Assembly: GCA_947474225.1 (NCBI GenBank)
Contig: CANJHS010000018.1
Coordinates: 1-58,705 of the forward strand
Direction: 5' to 3'
DNA length: 58,705 nucleotides
Source of the DNA: Roseiflexaceae bacterium
GTDB lineage: Bacteria; Chloroflexota; Chloroflexia; Chloroflexales; Roseiflexaceae
Below, in pieces: positions 8,786 to 16,283 of this stretch; position 1 is the first letter of the stretch, and every line of letters begins with the position of its first letter. The position numbers were made by a program, and so were the translations under genes. The notes under the pieces were generated by a model, which searched no databases, was not told the origin of the DNA, and saw only the letters and a list, made by a program, of their open reading frames with translations.

Positions 8786-9589
8786 TCAGAGGATGAATTG
8801 TTCGATGGCGACGGCTACGCCGTCTTCGGCAATGGTAGGCAGAATGTGATTGGCGATGGCTTTCAGCGGTAGGATAGCATTGCCCATGGCCAGTCCGAGG
8901 CCTGCCCACTCGACCATCTCGAGGTCGTTTGCTTGGTCGCCGATGGCAACAACAGCATCTCGCGGGATATCGAGTTGCCGGGCGAGTTCAGCCAACGCGA
9001 CGCCTTTATTGACGCCGAGGGCAGTGAGTTCACCAAACAACGCGTGGGACTGAGTCGTCATCAGGCGATCGCCGACACGTGCATCGAGATCTGCGAGGAG
9101 TGGTGCGACCTGTTCGGGTTGCGCGACAAAGAGGACTTTGGTTGGTGCGTTGGCATGTACGACTGCTTGGAAGTCCTGGCAGACGCGCACCTCTGCACCC
9201 TCCGGATGGTAACTCAGATAGACGTCGAGCTCAGGTCGTTTGTGCGCAATGTGGAGTACCTCATCGATGTAGGCGACCACAAAAACATCTCGGGCGAGCA
9301 AGTAGGCTATCGCCTCGGCAGTGGCTGCGCCGGGCATCGTAACTGCAAAACGGATGTGTGCGTCGCTGGCGTTTTGGATGACTGCACCTTGGTAACATAT
9401 CAGCGGTGCAGTAATGTCGAGCAGGCGCGCAAAGGGCATAGCTGCTCCGTACATGCGGCCAGTGGCGATCGTCACGATGACCCCTGCCCGCTGGGCTGCT
9501 TCGATTGCTTTGCGGACACGCGGACTGACCGATAGGTCATGGTTGACGACCGTGCCGTCGAGATCGAGTGCCAAAAGTCGGTACTGCAC
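8786..9589 (-). CDS. HAD superfamily (Cof/IIB type) sugar-phosphate or nucleotide phosphatase
   Basis: 267 residues. HAD motif I is DLDGTVV at residues 9-15 (nucleophile Asp9), motif II is the threonine in TIATGRM, motif III is the lysine of the ALGVNKGVAL segment, and motif IV is GDQANDLEMVEWAG. A C2B cap domain lies between motifs II and III, as in Cof-type hydrolases such as YbiV/YidA. The reaction is hydrolysis of a small phosphorylated metabolite through an aspartyl-phosphate intermediate; the substrate cannot be told from sequence. It is a single gene, convergent with rpmB and divergent from the flippase. On the minus strand TG-T-TACAAT at 9618-9626 is a reasonable -10 about 30 bp before the ATG. 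Confidence 0.88.
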   Translation of the reverse strand: MQYRLLALDLDGTVVNHDLSVSPRVRKAIEAAQRAGVIVTIATGRMYGAAMPFARLLDITAPLICYQGAVIQNASDAHIRFAVTMPGAATAEAIAYLLARDVFVVAYIDEVLHIAHKRPELDVYLSYHPEGAEVRVCQDFQAVVHANAPTKVLFVAQPEQVAPLLADLDARVGDRLMTTQSHALFGELTALGVNKGVALAELARQLDIPRDAVVAIGDQANDLEMVEWAGLGLAMGNAILPLKAIANHILPTIAEDGVAVAIEQFIL

Positions 9590-9613
9590 ATGAGCTCCTT
9601 AGTGGCCTAACCA

Positions 9614-9623
9614 TGCTATTGTA
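9614..9623. promoter_or_regulatory. overlapping divergent -10 elements (HAD gene / flippase)
   Basis: Plus strand: TG-C-TATTGT at 9614-9622, 41 bp before the flippase GTG. Minus strand: TACAAT occupies 9618-9623, preceded by TGT, 28 bp before the HAD ATG at 9589. Both are extended -10 types with no clear -35. Confidence 0.45.
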
Positions 9624-9663
9624 ACAGTCACATACGCCAAACACCGATGGGGCAAGGAGTTCC

Positions 9664-11142
9664 GTGAATCGTTTTGCACAGACAACCTTGTGGTACACGC
9701 TGGTCGGGCTGTGCGGGCCGTTGGTCGCGTTGGCGTTGACACCGCTCTATACGCATGCAATTGGGGTAGCAGGGTATGGTACTGTTGATGTCCTCTTGTC
9801 GCTCTGGCAAGGTGCCTACACCGTAACGCTGTGGGGGATGGCGACAGTCCTCGCTGGCATATATACAGCTACGACGGATGAGGTGCGCCGGCGCTCCGTT
9901 GTGGTCAGCGCGTGTACCGCAGTCGTGCTGGTGGCACTGCTGGTCGGCGCAGTTTTGTACGCACTGACGCCCTGGATTGCACATGTGATAAACCGTCCCG
10001 ATGCGGTGAATGCCGTACCATATCTGATTGCATCGCTCCCGTTTGCAGTGGTCTATACAACCGTGCTGACGGTCTTTCGTTTGCGCAATGATATTCGTCG
10101 TGTCGTGATAGCGATGATAGCGCTGGTTGTGATTACTGCGGTCACGCGTGTCATGTTGGTGGTGGTATGGCGCGGTGGTGTGGTGGGGATGATTCAGGCT
10201 GCTGCGCTGACGAATCTGATTATGGCAGTGCTGTCTGTTGCGGTAGGCTGGTCGTTTTTTGGGAGCCGTGTCGATGGCACACTCATGCGCACCATCTACC
10301 GGACCGGAGTGCCGTTGCTACCGGTCAGCGTGACTAGTTGGGTATTGCTCTATGCCGATCGCTGGTTGCTTGCTCCACGGGTCAGTCAACATGCGCTTGG
10401 GCAGTACGCGCTGGCAGTATTGGTCGCTTCTTTGCTTGCATTCGCTATCGAACCCCTCAAAAATGCCTGGCAACCATTGGCACTCCAACCACGCTTTCGT
10501 GACGATGATGCGTTCCTCGCCTTGTCTTATCGGCTCTATCTGACAACTGCACTGCTCTTGATGGGGCTTTTGGTGTTGGCCACGCCGCTGCTTTTGTCTA
10601 TTATTGGCGGTACCGATGCCCTACCTGCTGCGCAATATGTCCTACCATTGATGAGCATGCCGGTGCTGGGCGGAGTACAAATGGTGCTCGGCATACGCGC
10701 TGTGCGTGATAGGCGAACCCAGGCGTTTGGGTTGAGCAGTGTGACTGCTGCACTGGTAAACCTCGGCCTGAATATGCTGTTTATCCCACGGTATGGCGTG
10801 TTAGCCGCTGCCTGGAGCACCGCCCTGGCAGCGCTCGTAGCAACGCTTGTGTTGGCACTGCGTGAACCGGGTAGCACCAAGGCAATCGTGCCACACAAGG
10901 GTGTCGGTAGGGTGTTGCTATGGGTTGGGTTGCTCTCCTGTTGGAGTGTGTTGGGGCCGTCTTGGTGGGTAGGCTGTGGACTGCTCGGAATCACCGTTTG
11001 GTCTGTGTGGCACGGTTGGTCAGCGCTCCGCGAATTCCAACACCACACATCAGGCATCGAGCCAGAGTTCGACGACTCGCGCGTGGCCAGCGAGATCGTT
11101 ATGCACCACAATGCGTCCGGCAGGGAATACACTGAGCAGTAG
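9664..11142 (+). CDS. polysaccharide/lipid-linked sugar flippase (MOP superfamily, Wzx-like)
   Basis: 492 residues with about twelve hydrophobic segments from residue 8 to about 455, starting WYTLVGLCGPLVALALTPLY and containing the GVAGYGTVDVLLSLWQG motif near residue 30. This TP-LY...G..GYG pattern is typical of Wzx/RfbX-type MOP exporters. The family flips undecaprenyl-linked oligosaccharides across the cytoplasmic membrane. The start is GTG at 9664 with AAGGAG seven bases upstream. No glycosyltransferase gene is adjacent; the glycan locus at 36-45 kb is a possible client, by inference only. The C-terminal 31 residues after HHTSG are read from the antisense of prmC: the gene overlaps convergent prmC by 93 bp. 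That tail is hydrophilic and probably not conserved. Confidence 0.85.
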   Translation: MNRFAQTTLWYTLVGLCGPLVALALTPLYTHAIGVAGYGTVDVLLSLWQGAYTVTLWGMATVLAGIYTATTDEVRRRSVVVSACTAVVLVALLVGAVLYALTPWIAHVINRPDAVNAVPYLIASLPFAVVYTTVLTVFRLRNDIRRVVIAMIALVVITAVTRVMLVVVWRGGVVGMIQAAALTNLIMAVLSVAVGWSFFGSRVDGTLMRTIYRTGVPLLPVSVTSWVLLYADRWLLAPRVSQHALGQYALAVLVASLLAFAIEPLKNAWQPLALQPRFRDDDAFLALSYRLYLTTALLLMGLLVLATPLLLSIIGGTDALPAAQYVLPLMSMPVLGGVQMVLGIRAVRDRRTQAFGLSSVTAALVNLGLNMLFIPRYGVLAAAWSTALAALVATLVLALREPGSTKAIVPHKGVGRVLLWVGLLSCWSVLGPSWWVGCGLLGITVWSVWHGWSALREFQHHTSGIEPEFDDSRVASEIVMHHNASGREYTEQ

Positions 11143-11898
11143 GGTACACACTGTACTGCATTGTCGTGGGTCTATCTCACAAGCAAAGTAGCCCGGACCA
11201 CGGAGATGATGTGGCAGGAGCTGCGCCAAGCGACGGTATACCGCGCAACCATCGTCATCACCTCCAAAGAGCGCGAGGTGCGGTTCGTACTGGTGCACGT
11301 CCTCGTCGCTGTCATCATCCATCACATAGGGTGGGTTGCTCACAATGAATGTCAATGGGACGAGGGCGGTGCACAGATCGCTACAGAGCAGATGCATGCG
11401 TTGGGTCACCGCATGACGATCGCAATTGATTGCGGTGACGGCGAGTGCCGCTGCTGATATATCTCCCGCAATAATCAATGGAGCTGCATCTGCAAGGGCC
11501 AGGGTGACCCCAATGCATCCTGAGCCACTGCCGATATCGAGGATGACGTCCGGTGTCAGGATGCGCGCGGCAGCGAGGGCACATGCTACCAAGAGTTCTG
11601 TCTCGGGACGAGGAACCAGCACGCGGGCGTCGACAAAAAATGCATGCCCATAAAATTCGCGTTCGTTGCACAGGTACGCGACCGATTCGCCTTGACCACG
11701 TCGCGTGATGAGTGCGTGATACCGCAAGGTATCCGTCGTATCAATAGTGTCGTTTGCACGTGCGATGAGTTGTGCGCGGCTCCAGCCTGTGACCAAGCAG
11801 AGCAGCAATTCGGCGTCGAGGCGTGCACTCGGGCTGCTTGCCGAGAGAGTAGCCGTCGCATCGCTGAGAATGGTGCGGATAGTCGTCTGTGCTGTCAC
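11050..11898 (-). CDS. prmC: peptide chain release factor N5-glutamine methyltransferase PrmC
   Basis: 282 residues from GTG 11898. It has an N-terminal helical domain ending SVAYLCNEREFYGHAFFVD, then RVLVPRPETELLV, the SAM-binding loop DIGSGSGCIG and the catalytic NPPY motif (SNPPYVMDDD). It closes with AGHARVVELWL, the usual PrmC end. PrmC methylates the GGQ glutamine of release factors RF1/RF2. An upstream ATG at 11934 would place the start inside the accA terminator stem. The GTG at 11898 matches the usual PrmC N-terminus better, so I chose it; no strong ribosome binding site supports either. The last 93 bp overlap the convergent flippase gene. No prfA is present in the window. Confidence 0.92.
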   Translation of the reverse strand: MTAQTTIRTILSDATATLSASSPSARLDAELLLCLVTGWSRAQLIARANDTIDTTDTLRYHALITRRGQGESVAYLCNEREFYGHAFFVDARVLVPRPETELLVACALAAARILTPDVILDIGSGSGCIGVTLALADAAPLIIAGDISAAALAVTAINCDRHAVTQRMHLLCSDLCTALVPLTFIVSNPPYVMDDDSDEDVHQYEPHLALFGGDDDGCAVYRRLAQLLPHHLRGPGYFACEIDPRQCSTVCTLLLSVFPAGRIVVHNDLAGHARVVELWLDA

Positions 11899-11917
11899 GG
11901 TGTTTGTCTTTGTATGC

Positions 11918-11949
11918 AAAAAAAGCGCCGGCACGCAAAGTGCCGGCGC
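11918..11949 (-). terminator. intrinsic terminator of accDA
   Basis: A perfect 10-bp GC-rich stem (GCGCCGGCAC at 11925-11934 with GTGCCGGCGC at 11940-11949) and a 5-base loop. On the minus strand it is followed by seven T residues (A-run 11918-11924). It lies 11 bp after the accA stop and separates accDA from prmC. Confidence 0.9.
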
Positions 11950-11959
11950 GTGGGTGAGA

Positions 11960-12811
11960 TTAAAGGAAAGACAACGGCTCGCCAGTGCTTAATTGATTCG
12001 TCGGCATGGTCTTCATTGCACCCATGACTCGATATTTGTGATAGCGCTGGTCGAGGAGCACACTCGTCGGCAAGGCATTGAGAAGGTCGAGGGTCTGCAT
12101 GATTGCAACACCTGCGTGCCGAATGGTACCATCGCCGTCATTATGTGCGCCGCCATCGGGCTCGGGGATGATGGTGTCTATGATATTCATGTCTTTGAGG
12201 TCTTGGGCGGTAATGCGCATAGTCTTGGCTGCGTCTGGTGCTTTGGATGAATCACGCCACAATATGGCGGCACTCGCCTCTGGAGCAGCGACGGAGTAGA
12301 CCGAGTGTTCGAGCATCAAAATTCGATCGGTGACTCCAATTGCAAGGGCACCGCCTGAACCACCTTCACCAATTACAAGGCTGACAATCGGGGTGCGCAG
12401 CTGTGCCATCACCAGGATGTTCTCGGCGATAGCATTCCCCTGACCACGAGATTCTGACTCCATACTGGGGTCGGCGCCTGGGGTGTCAATGAGGCAGATA
12501 ACGGGGAGGGCAAACTTTTCGGCGTGGTGAAACAAGCGCATCGCCTTGCGGTAGCCTTCTGGTTTGGGCATACCGAAGTTACGGCGCATGTTTTCGCGCG
12601 TATCACGACCCTTTTGATGCCCGATTATAACGACTGATTGCCCTTCGATCCGACCGACACCAGCGACAATTGCGGCATCATCAGCGAAACGACGATCGCC
12701 GTGGAATTCAAAGAAATCATCGCAGAGTACTCGCACATAGTCGAGGGTGCGTGGGCGCTGGACGTGACGGGATATCTGGACTTTATCCCAGGCGGAGAGT
12801 GGCGTCTTCAT
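11960..12811 (-). CDS. accA: acetyl-CoA carboxylase carboxyltransferase subunit alpha
   Basis: 283 residues, somewhat shorter than the roughly 319 of E. coli because the N-terminal helices are reduced. Diagnostic stretches include RHVQRPRTLDYVR, the ELHGDR-like FEFHGDRRFADD, QKGRDTRENMRRNFGMP and the oxyanion/CoA loop IGEGGSGGALAIGV, followed by HSVYSVAAPEASAAILWRD. Together with AccD it transfers carboxyl from carboxybiotin to acetyl-CoA, the committed step of fatty acid synthesis. It lies 9 bp after the accD stop, so the two form an operon that gives the balanced subunits needed for the heterotetramer. The biotin carboxylase and carrier genes are not in this window. Confidence 0.96.
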   Translation of the reverse strand: MKTPLSAWDKVQISRHVQRPRTLDYVRVLCDDFFEFHGDRRFADDAAIVAGVGRIEGQSVVIIGHQKGRDTRENMRRNFGMPKPEGYRKAMRLFHHAEKFALPVICLIDTPGADPSMESESRGQGNAIAENILVMAQLRTPIVSLVIGEGGSGGALAIGVTDRILMLEHSVYSVAAPEASAAILWRDSSKAPDAAKTMRITAQDLKDMNIIDTIIPEPDGGAHNDGDGTIRHAGVAIMQTLDLLNALPTSVLLDQRYHKYRVMGAMKTMPTNQLSTGEPLSFL

Positions 12812-12820
12812 GCAATGACC

Positions 12821-13705
12821 TCACACATCAGTGGGTAATGGTGATGCGTCAGCATCACGCATGGTATAGAGTTTGAACAAGCGGCCGAGGGTGCTCCGCA
12901 AATCGCCACGCGGCACGACCATGTCGATCATGCCGTGTTCGAGCATAAATTCAGCGCTCTGGAAGTTGGCAGGGAGCTTCTGACGAATGGTCTGTTCGAT
13001 GACGCGCCGTCCGGCGAAGCCGATGCGGGCACCCGGTTCGGCGATGATGATGTCCGCCACCGAGGCATATGAAGCGAGTACGCCGCCGTAGCAGGGGTCG
13101 GTCATCAACGATATATGCGGCATCCCAATGGTACCGAGTCGTGCCAGTGTCAGGTTTACCTTGGGGAGCTGCATCAAGGCAAGAACGCCTTCGTGCATAC
13201 GCGCCCCACCGGACGCATTGATGGTGAGCAATGGGACACGGCGTTCGTAGGCACGTTCTGCAGCGCGGGCTATTTTTTCGCCAAATACGCTGCCCATAGA
13301 GCCACCAATGAAATCGAACTCGGTAACAGTGACCTGCACTGCTTGGCCCATAATACTGGCTTTGCCACTGATCATCGCGTCATAGAGACCGGTTTGCAGT
13401 TGGCTGTCGCGGAGCTTCTGGGCGTAATTGTCTTTGGGAGAGACAAAATTCAACGGATCGAGTGGCGCAATATCGCCGTCTTCTTCGCTGAATGATTCGG
13501 AGTCGAACAACCCTTGCCACTCGACCGCACTGAGGCGCATGTGGTGGCCGCATTTGCAGACTTTGAGGTTGTCTCGGAGTTGTTTGTGGTACGTCAAATC
13601 CCCACACGACGGGCATTTGACCCACATGTTGTCGGGAGTATCTTGGTCGCGCGTCTGCTCACCTGGCGTGAACGCTTTCGGAGCGCGACGAAAGAGTTCT
13701 TTCAT
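12821..13705 (-). CDS. accD: acetyl-CoA carboxylase carboxyltransferase subunit beta
   Basis: 294 residues. The N-terminus has the AccD zinc ribbon: CPSC at 31-34 and, after NLKV, CKC at 50-52 followed by GHHMRL. The usual second knuckle is CXXC; here it is one residue shorter (CXC), which is unusual and could alter zinc binding. The crotonase-like core follows, with GGSMGSVFGEKIARA, INASGGARMHEGVLALMQ and the TDPCYGGVLASYASVAD block. It pairs with accA immediately downstream. Start ATG 13705. On the minus strand TGTGGTATAAT at 13738-13748 is a strong extended -10 about 33 bp upstream. Identification is firm. Confidence 0.95.
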   Translation of the reverse strand: MKELFRRAPKAFTPGEQTRDQDTPDNMWVKCPSCGDLTYHKQLRDNLKVCKCGHHMRLSAVEWQGLFDSESFSEEDGDIAPLDPLNFVSPKDNYAQKLRDSQLQTGLYDAMISGKASIMGQAVQVTVTEFDFIGGSMGSVFGEKIARAAERAYERRVPLLTINASGGARMHEGVLALMQLPKVNLTLARLGTIGMPHISLMTDPCYGGVLASYASVADIIIAEPGARIGFAGRRVIEQTIRQKLPANFQSAEFMLEHGMIDMVVPRGDLRSTLGRLFKLYTMRDADASPLPTDV

Positions 13706-13737
13706 CGGATCGCCTCACAGTTCAGAGTAGATAACCA

Positions 13738-13748
13738 ATTATACCACA
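13738..13748 (-). promoter_or_regulatory. accDA promoter, extended -10
   Basis: The minus strand reads TGTGGTATAAT, a perfect TATAAT preceded by TG-G, 33 bp before the accD ATG. No good -35 is seen at the expected distance, consistent with an extended -10 promoter. Confidence 0.65.
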
Positions 13749-13771
13749 GCGTCCCGGTCGGACTGGGTGGC

Positions 13772-13782
13772 TATGGTATGAT
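13772..13782 (+). promoter_or_regulatory. ppk2 promoter, extended -10
   Basis: The plus strand reads TATGGTATGAT; TATGAT is preceded by TG-G, 38 bp before the ppk2 ATG. It faces away from the accDA promoter 24 bp distant. Confidence 0.55.
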
Positions 13783-13819
13783 GCGGATTGCAGATTGAAA
13801 GAATCGATAGGGAATAGGC

Positions 13820-14674
13820 ATGTACGAAAGCATCTATATTCCGCAGCCGGTCGCTGCTGCAGGCCTGCGCCTGCACGAGTGTACGCCCATCGGCAATCCG
13901 CTGGTGACCAAAGAAGACGGCAAGGCGGCAGCAGAGGCGCTTATGAGCGAAGTCAGTGAGCTCGAAGCGTTGATGTATGGTGCAGGCACCCATCGTGTCG
14001 TGCTGGTCCTGCAAGGACTCGATGCCAGCGGGAAAGACGGAGTAGTCCGATTTGTGATCGGTCGTGGTGACCCTGTGACTAGCGTGGTGACGTCTTTCAA
14101 GATGCCAACCCCGTTGGAGGTGGGGCATGATTTCCTCTGGCGGGTGCATCATGCGGTCCCCGCGCGCGGGATGGTGGGGATTTTCAATCGATCCCACTAC
14201 GAAGACGTCGTCGCCACACGGGTCCGCGGGACCATTGATTCAGTCACCCAAGAGCGCCGTATCGAACATATACGCGCGTTTGAGTCGCTCCTTGCTGATG
14301 ACGGTACCATCCTCATAAAGTGCTATCTGCATATTGATGTAGAAGAACAAGCCACACGGCTGATAGCACGTGAACAAGAGTTGATGACGGCGTGGAAGCT
14401 TGCACCTGATGATTGGCATGACCGTGACTTGTTTGCGTCGTATCTGGATGTCTATTCGCAGGTGATGGTGCAGACGAGTACGGGGAGTGCTCCCTGGTAT
14501 GTTGTGCCAGCGAATCGGAAGTGGTATCGCAATTTGGTGATTGCAGGATTACTCCGACAGCATATGCAGCCCTTGCGTGCGGGGTGGGTATCGACATTGG
14601 AACATATGCAGACAGAGCGACTCGCAGCAATACAGGTCGTGCGAAAACAGAGTGAATCAGGAGAGCCACGATGA
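13820..14674 (+). CDS. ppk2: polyphosphate kinase 2 family phosphotransferase
   Basis: 284 residues of the PPK2 P-loop family. Walker A is GLDASGKDG near residue 70, followed by VVTSFKMPTPLEVGHDFLWR, the Walker B/lid segment GMVGIFNRSHYEDVVATRV and, near the C-terminus, SAPWYVVPANRKWYRN. The pattern SFK.PTP...HDFLWR..H..P and FNRSHYEDV places it in the polyphosphate:nucleotide phosphotransferase subgroup that phosphorylates AMP and/or ADP from polyphosphate. The nucleotide class (I, II or III) is not settled from sequence alone. The start ATG 13820 follows an extended -10 promoter. Its stop overlaps the start of the next gene (ATGA), so the two are translationally coupled. Confidence 0.9.
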   Translation: MYESIYIPQPVAAAGLRLHECTPIGNPLVTKEDGKAAAEALMSEVSELEALMYGAGTHRVVLVLQGLDASGKDGVVRFVIGRGDPVTSVVTSFKMPTPLEVGHDFLWRVHHAVPARGMVGIFNRSHYEDVVATRVRGTIDSVTQERRIEHIRAFESLLADDGTILIKCYLHIDVEEQATRLIAREQELMTAWKLAPDDWHDRDLFASYLDVYSQVMVQTSTGSAPWYVVPANRKWYRNLVIAGLLRQHMQPLRAGWVSTLEHMQTERLAAIQVVRKQSESGEPR

Positions 14675-15090
14675 TACAAGGGAGTCTGGCACAAGGACTG
14701 TATGACGCAGGAATTCGTTGGCAGCCTGCCAATGGCGACTGGTTTTGCCTCGATACGAGTGATGTTGACCCATGGTTGATTGCCCCGGGCGCAATCGAAC
14801 TTGGGTTGCACGACGGTGCCACGGTGTTGATGTTCCATGGCGCGAGTGAGTGGGCGATGGATGCGGTACATGCCATTGATGCGACATGGCTCCCCTCCGA
14901 GGCACAGACACGTCGTCTTTTGATGGAACATGCAGGAGCTAACGCAGTGGTGACCTTGGAGTCTCGCAGCGAAGGTGTACGCTGTCGAATTCAACAGGGG
15001 GATTGGTTGTACGAGTCGTCTGCCACACAGGCAGTCGATGCATATGCGAGTGTCTTGTTGGCGATTTTGAACGGCGAGCGTGAAATTTAA
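14671..15090 (+). CDS. uncharacterised protein translationally coupled to ppk2
   Basis: 139 residues; I do not recognise the family. It is soluble, with no signal peptide or membrane segment. It starts MIQGSLAQGLYDAGIRWQPA and has a tryptophan-rich first half (NGDWFCLDTSDVDPW, FHGASEWAMDA, ATWLPSEAQTRRLL) suggestive of an alpha/beta fold, with alternating hydrophobic strands VVTLES and VRCRIQQGDWLYE near residue 100, and a closing helix AVDAYASVLLAIL. Its ATG overlaps the ppk2 stop in an ATGA, so it should be made together with PPK2. A role linked to nucleotide or polyphosphate metabolism is inference from context. The coding status is supported by the overlap and by normal codon use. Its TAA shares bases with the TAA of the convergent gene. 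Confidence 0.75.
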   Translation: MIQGSLAQGLYDAGIRWQPANGDWFCLDTSDVDPWLIAPGAIELGLHDGATVLMFHGASEWAMDAVHAIDATWLPSEAQTRRLLMEHAGANAVVTLESRSEGVRCRIQQGDWLYESSATQAVDAYASVLLAILNGEREI

Positions 15091-16268
15091 TCGCCGTGGG
15101 CATCGAGCAAGCGGACGGCATTGGTAATCAAACGCGCGCTTTGCTCGACGATTGCAGGTGTTATTGCGTCGGTGGTGTCTTTTGCTGAGCCTTGCAGTGG
15201 GACTCTACCATTGTGGTCGAGGCAAGCGACAGAGATAGCACGGCGTTTTGCTTGGGTAAGCGGCCGGACGAGGGGAATGAAGTTCGCCACGCGCGGCTCG
15301 GCGCGGACCCCCCTGGTTGCTTCGGTAAAAACATCCACAAGGGTGTCGTCGGCACTGCGGGAGCGTTCGTTGACATCATGCAGCAGATAACTCAGAGTCC
15401 CACGGCCTAAGCCTTCAAGCCCAATAAAAAATGTTGCTCGTGCGTCAAAAGGGTATTTTTTGACCAGGTGAGTCAAACCGGCCCCCGTTGTCCCACCACC
15501 CAACCCCACTGCCCATAATTCGGTGTGATTCAGTCGTCCTAAATCATCAACGGCGGCGAGCATTGCTGCAATTGAACTAGCATAACTGACGGCGCCAGCC
15601 GAAAAGGGCTGGGAACGGACCCACAATTCGGCACTGGCAGCCAATAACAAATACAACGCAGGGACAATCAACAAAAGCGTTCGTACCTCGACCGGTAATG
15701 GCAATGGTGCGATGTATTCGAGAGAGAGCATGGTCAACAGCGCCAGTGTAGCGGCAACCTGTGCCTCACGACTCCCTATCGGATCACGAGGTTGGTGGGT
15801 ATCGAGCGGCACGAGTAATACCACCCGGCGCGTGGCCGGGCCATGTGATGCGTTCGTTGCGATGACGTTTTGACTCTCGCTCGCAGCTCGTCTGAAGTAG
15901 CGGCTAAAGGTATTGGTAAGGAGGATTGCGACGACGAAGGTCGTGACTGCAATTGTCAAAGCATAGAGTCTGTTGTAATTCCAGATGCCAATGGAGACAC
16001 TAGCGAGCAACGCAATTATCAGCCCGTCGTTTCCAGCCGAAGCATGAGTGAGAAACGGATCCGTCCAGACTTGCAAACCTGATCTGCGTAATCGGCTGGC
16101 GACATATGCTGCAGTCTGCGCTTCGGCAATGGATGTAACGGGGCGTGCACCGATTTCATCAGCGATTTTGTGTACGGCTTCTATCGGGTCTTCGCGACGA
16201 CGCAACACCGGGAGCGGAAACTCCACGGTGTTGAGCGGTAGGGTTGAATAGTCTGGTTCGTATGTCAT
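15087..16268 (-). CDS. M28-peptidase-like membrane protein, predicted catalytically inactive
   Basis: 393 residues. The segment QNVIATNASHGPATRRVVLLV matches the start of an M28 aminopeptidase core, and later IGLEGLGRGTLSYLL and DTTDAIT fall where M28 has its other conserved blocks. The zinc ligands are missing: the HYD position reads PLD (residues 154-156), the catalytic EE position reads GG (about 258) and the HTxxDT position lacks the histidine (SAKDTTD, 361-367). Four hydrophobic segments interrupt the fold (about 82-98, 103-120, 172-184, 196-212), so it is a polytopic membrane protein. It follows the secreted protein gene by 15 bp on the same strand. CTAGGG precedes the ATG. The M28 relationship is my reading of motifs, not a search result. 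Confidence 0.6.
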   Translation of the reverse strand: MTYEPDYSTLPLNTVEFPLPVLRRREDPIEAVHKIADEIGARPVTSIAEAQTAAYVASRLRRSGLQVWTDPFLTHASAGNDGLIIALLASVSIGIWNYNRLYALTIAVTTFVVAILLTNTFSRYFRRAASESQNVIATNASHGPATRRVVLLVPLDTHQPRDPIGSREAQVAATLALLTMLSLEYIAPLPLPVEVRTLLLIVPALYLLLAASAELWVRSQPFSAGAVSYASSIAAMLAAVDDLGRLNHTELWAVGLGGGTTGAGLTHLVKKYPFDARATFFIGLEGLGRGTLSYLLHDVNERSRSADDTLVDVFTEATRGVRAEPRVANFIPLVRPLTQAKRRAISVACLDHNGRVPLQGSAKDTTDAITPAIVEQSARLITNAVRLLDAHGD

Positions 16269-16283
16269 GTAGCCCTAGAACGG

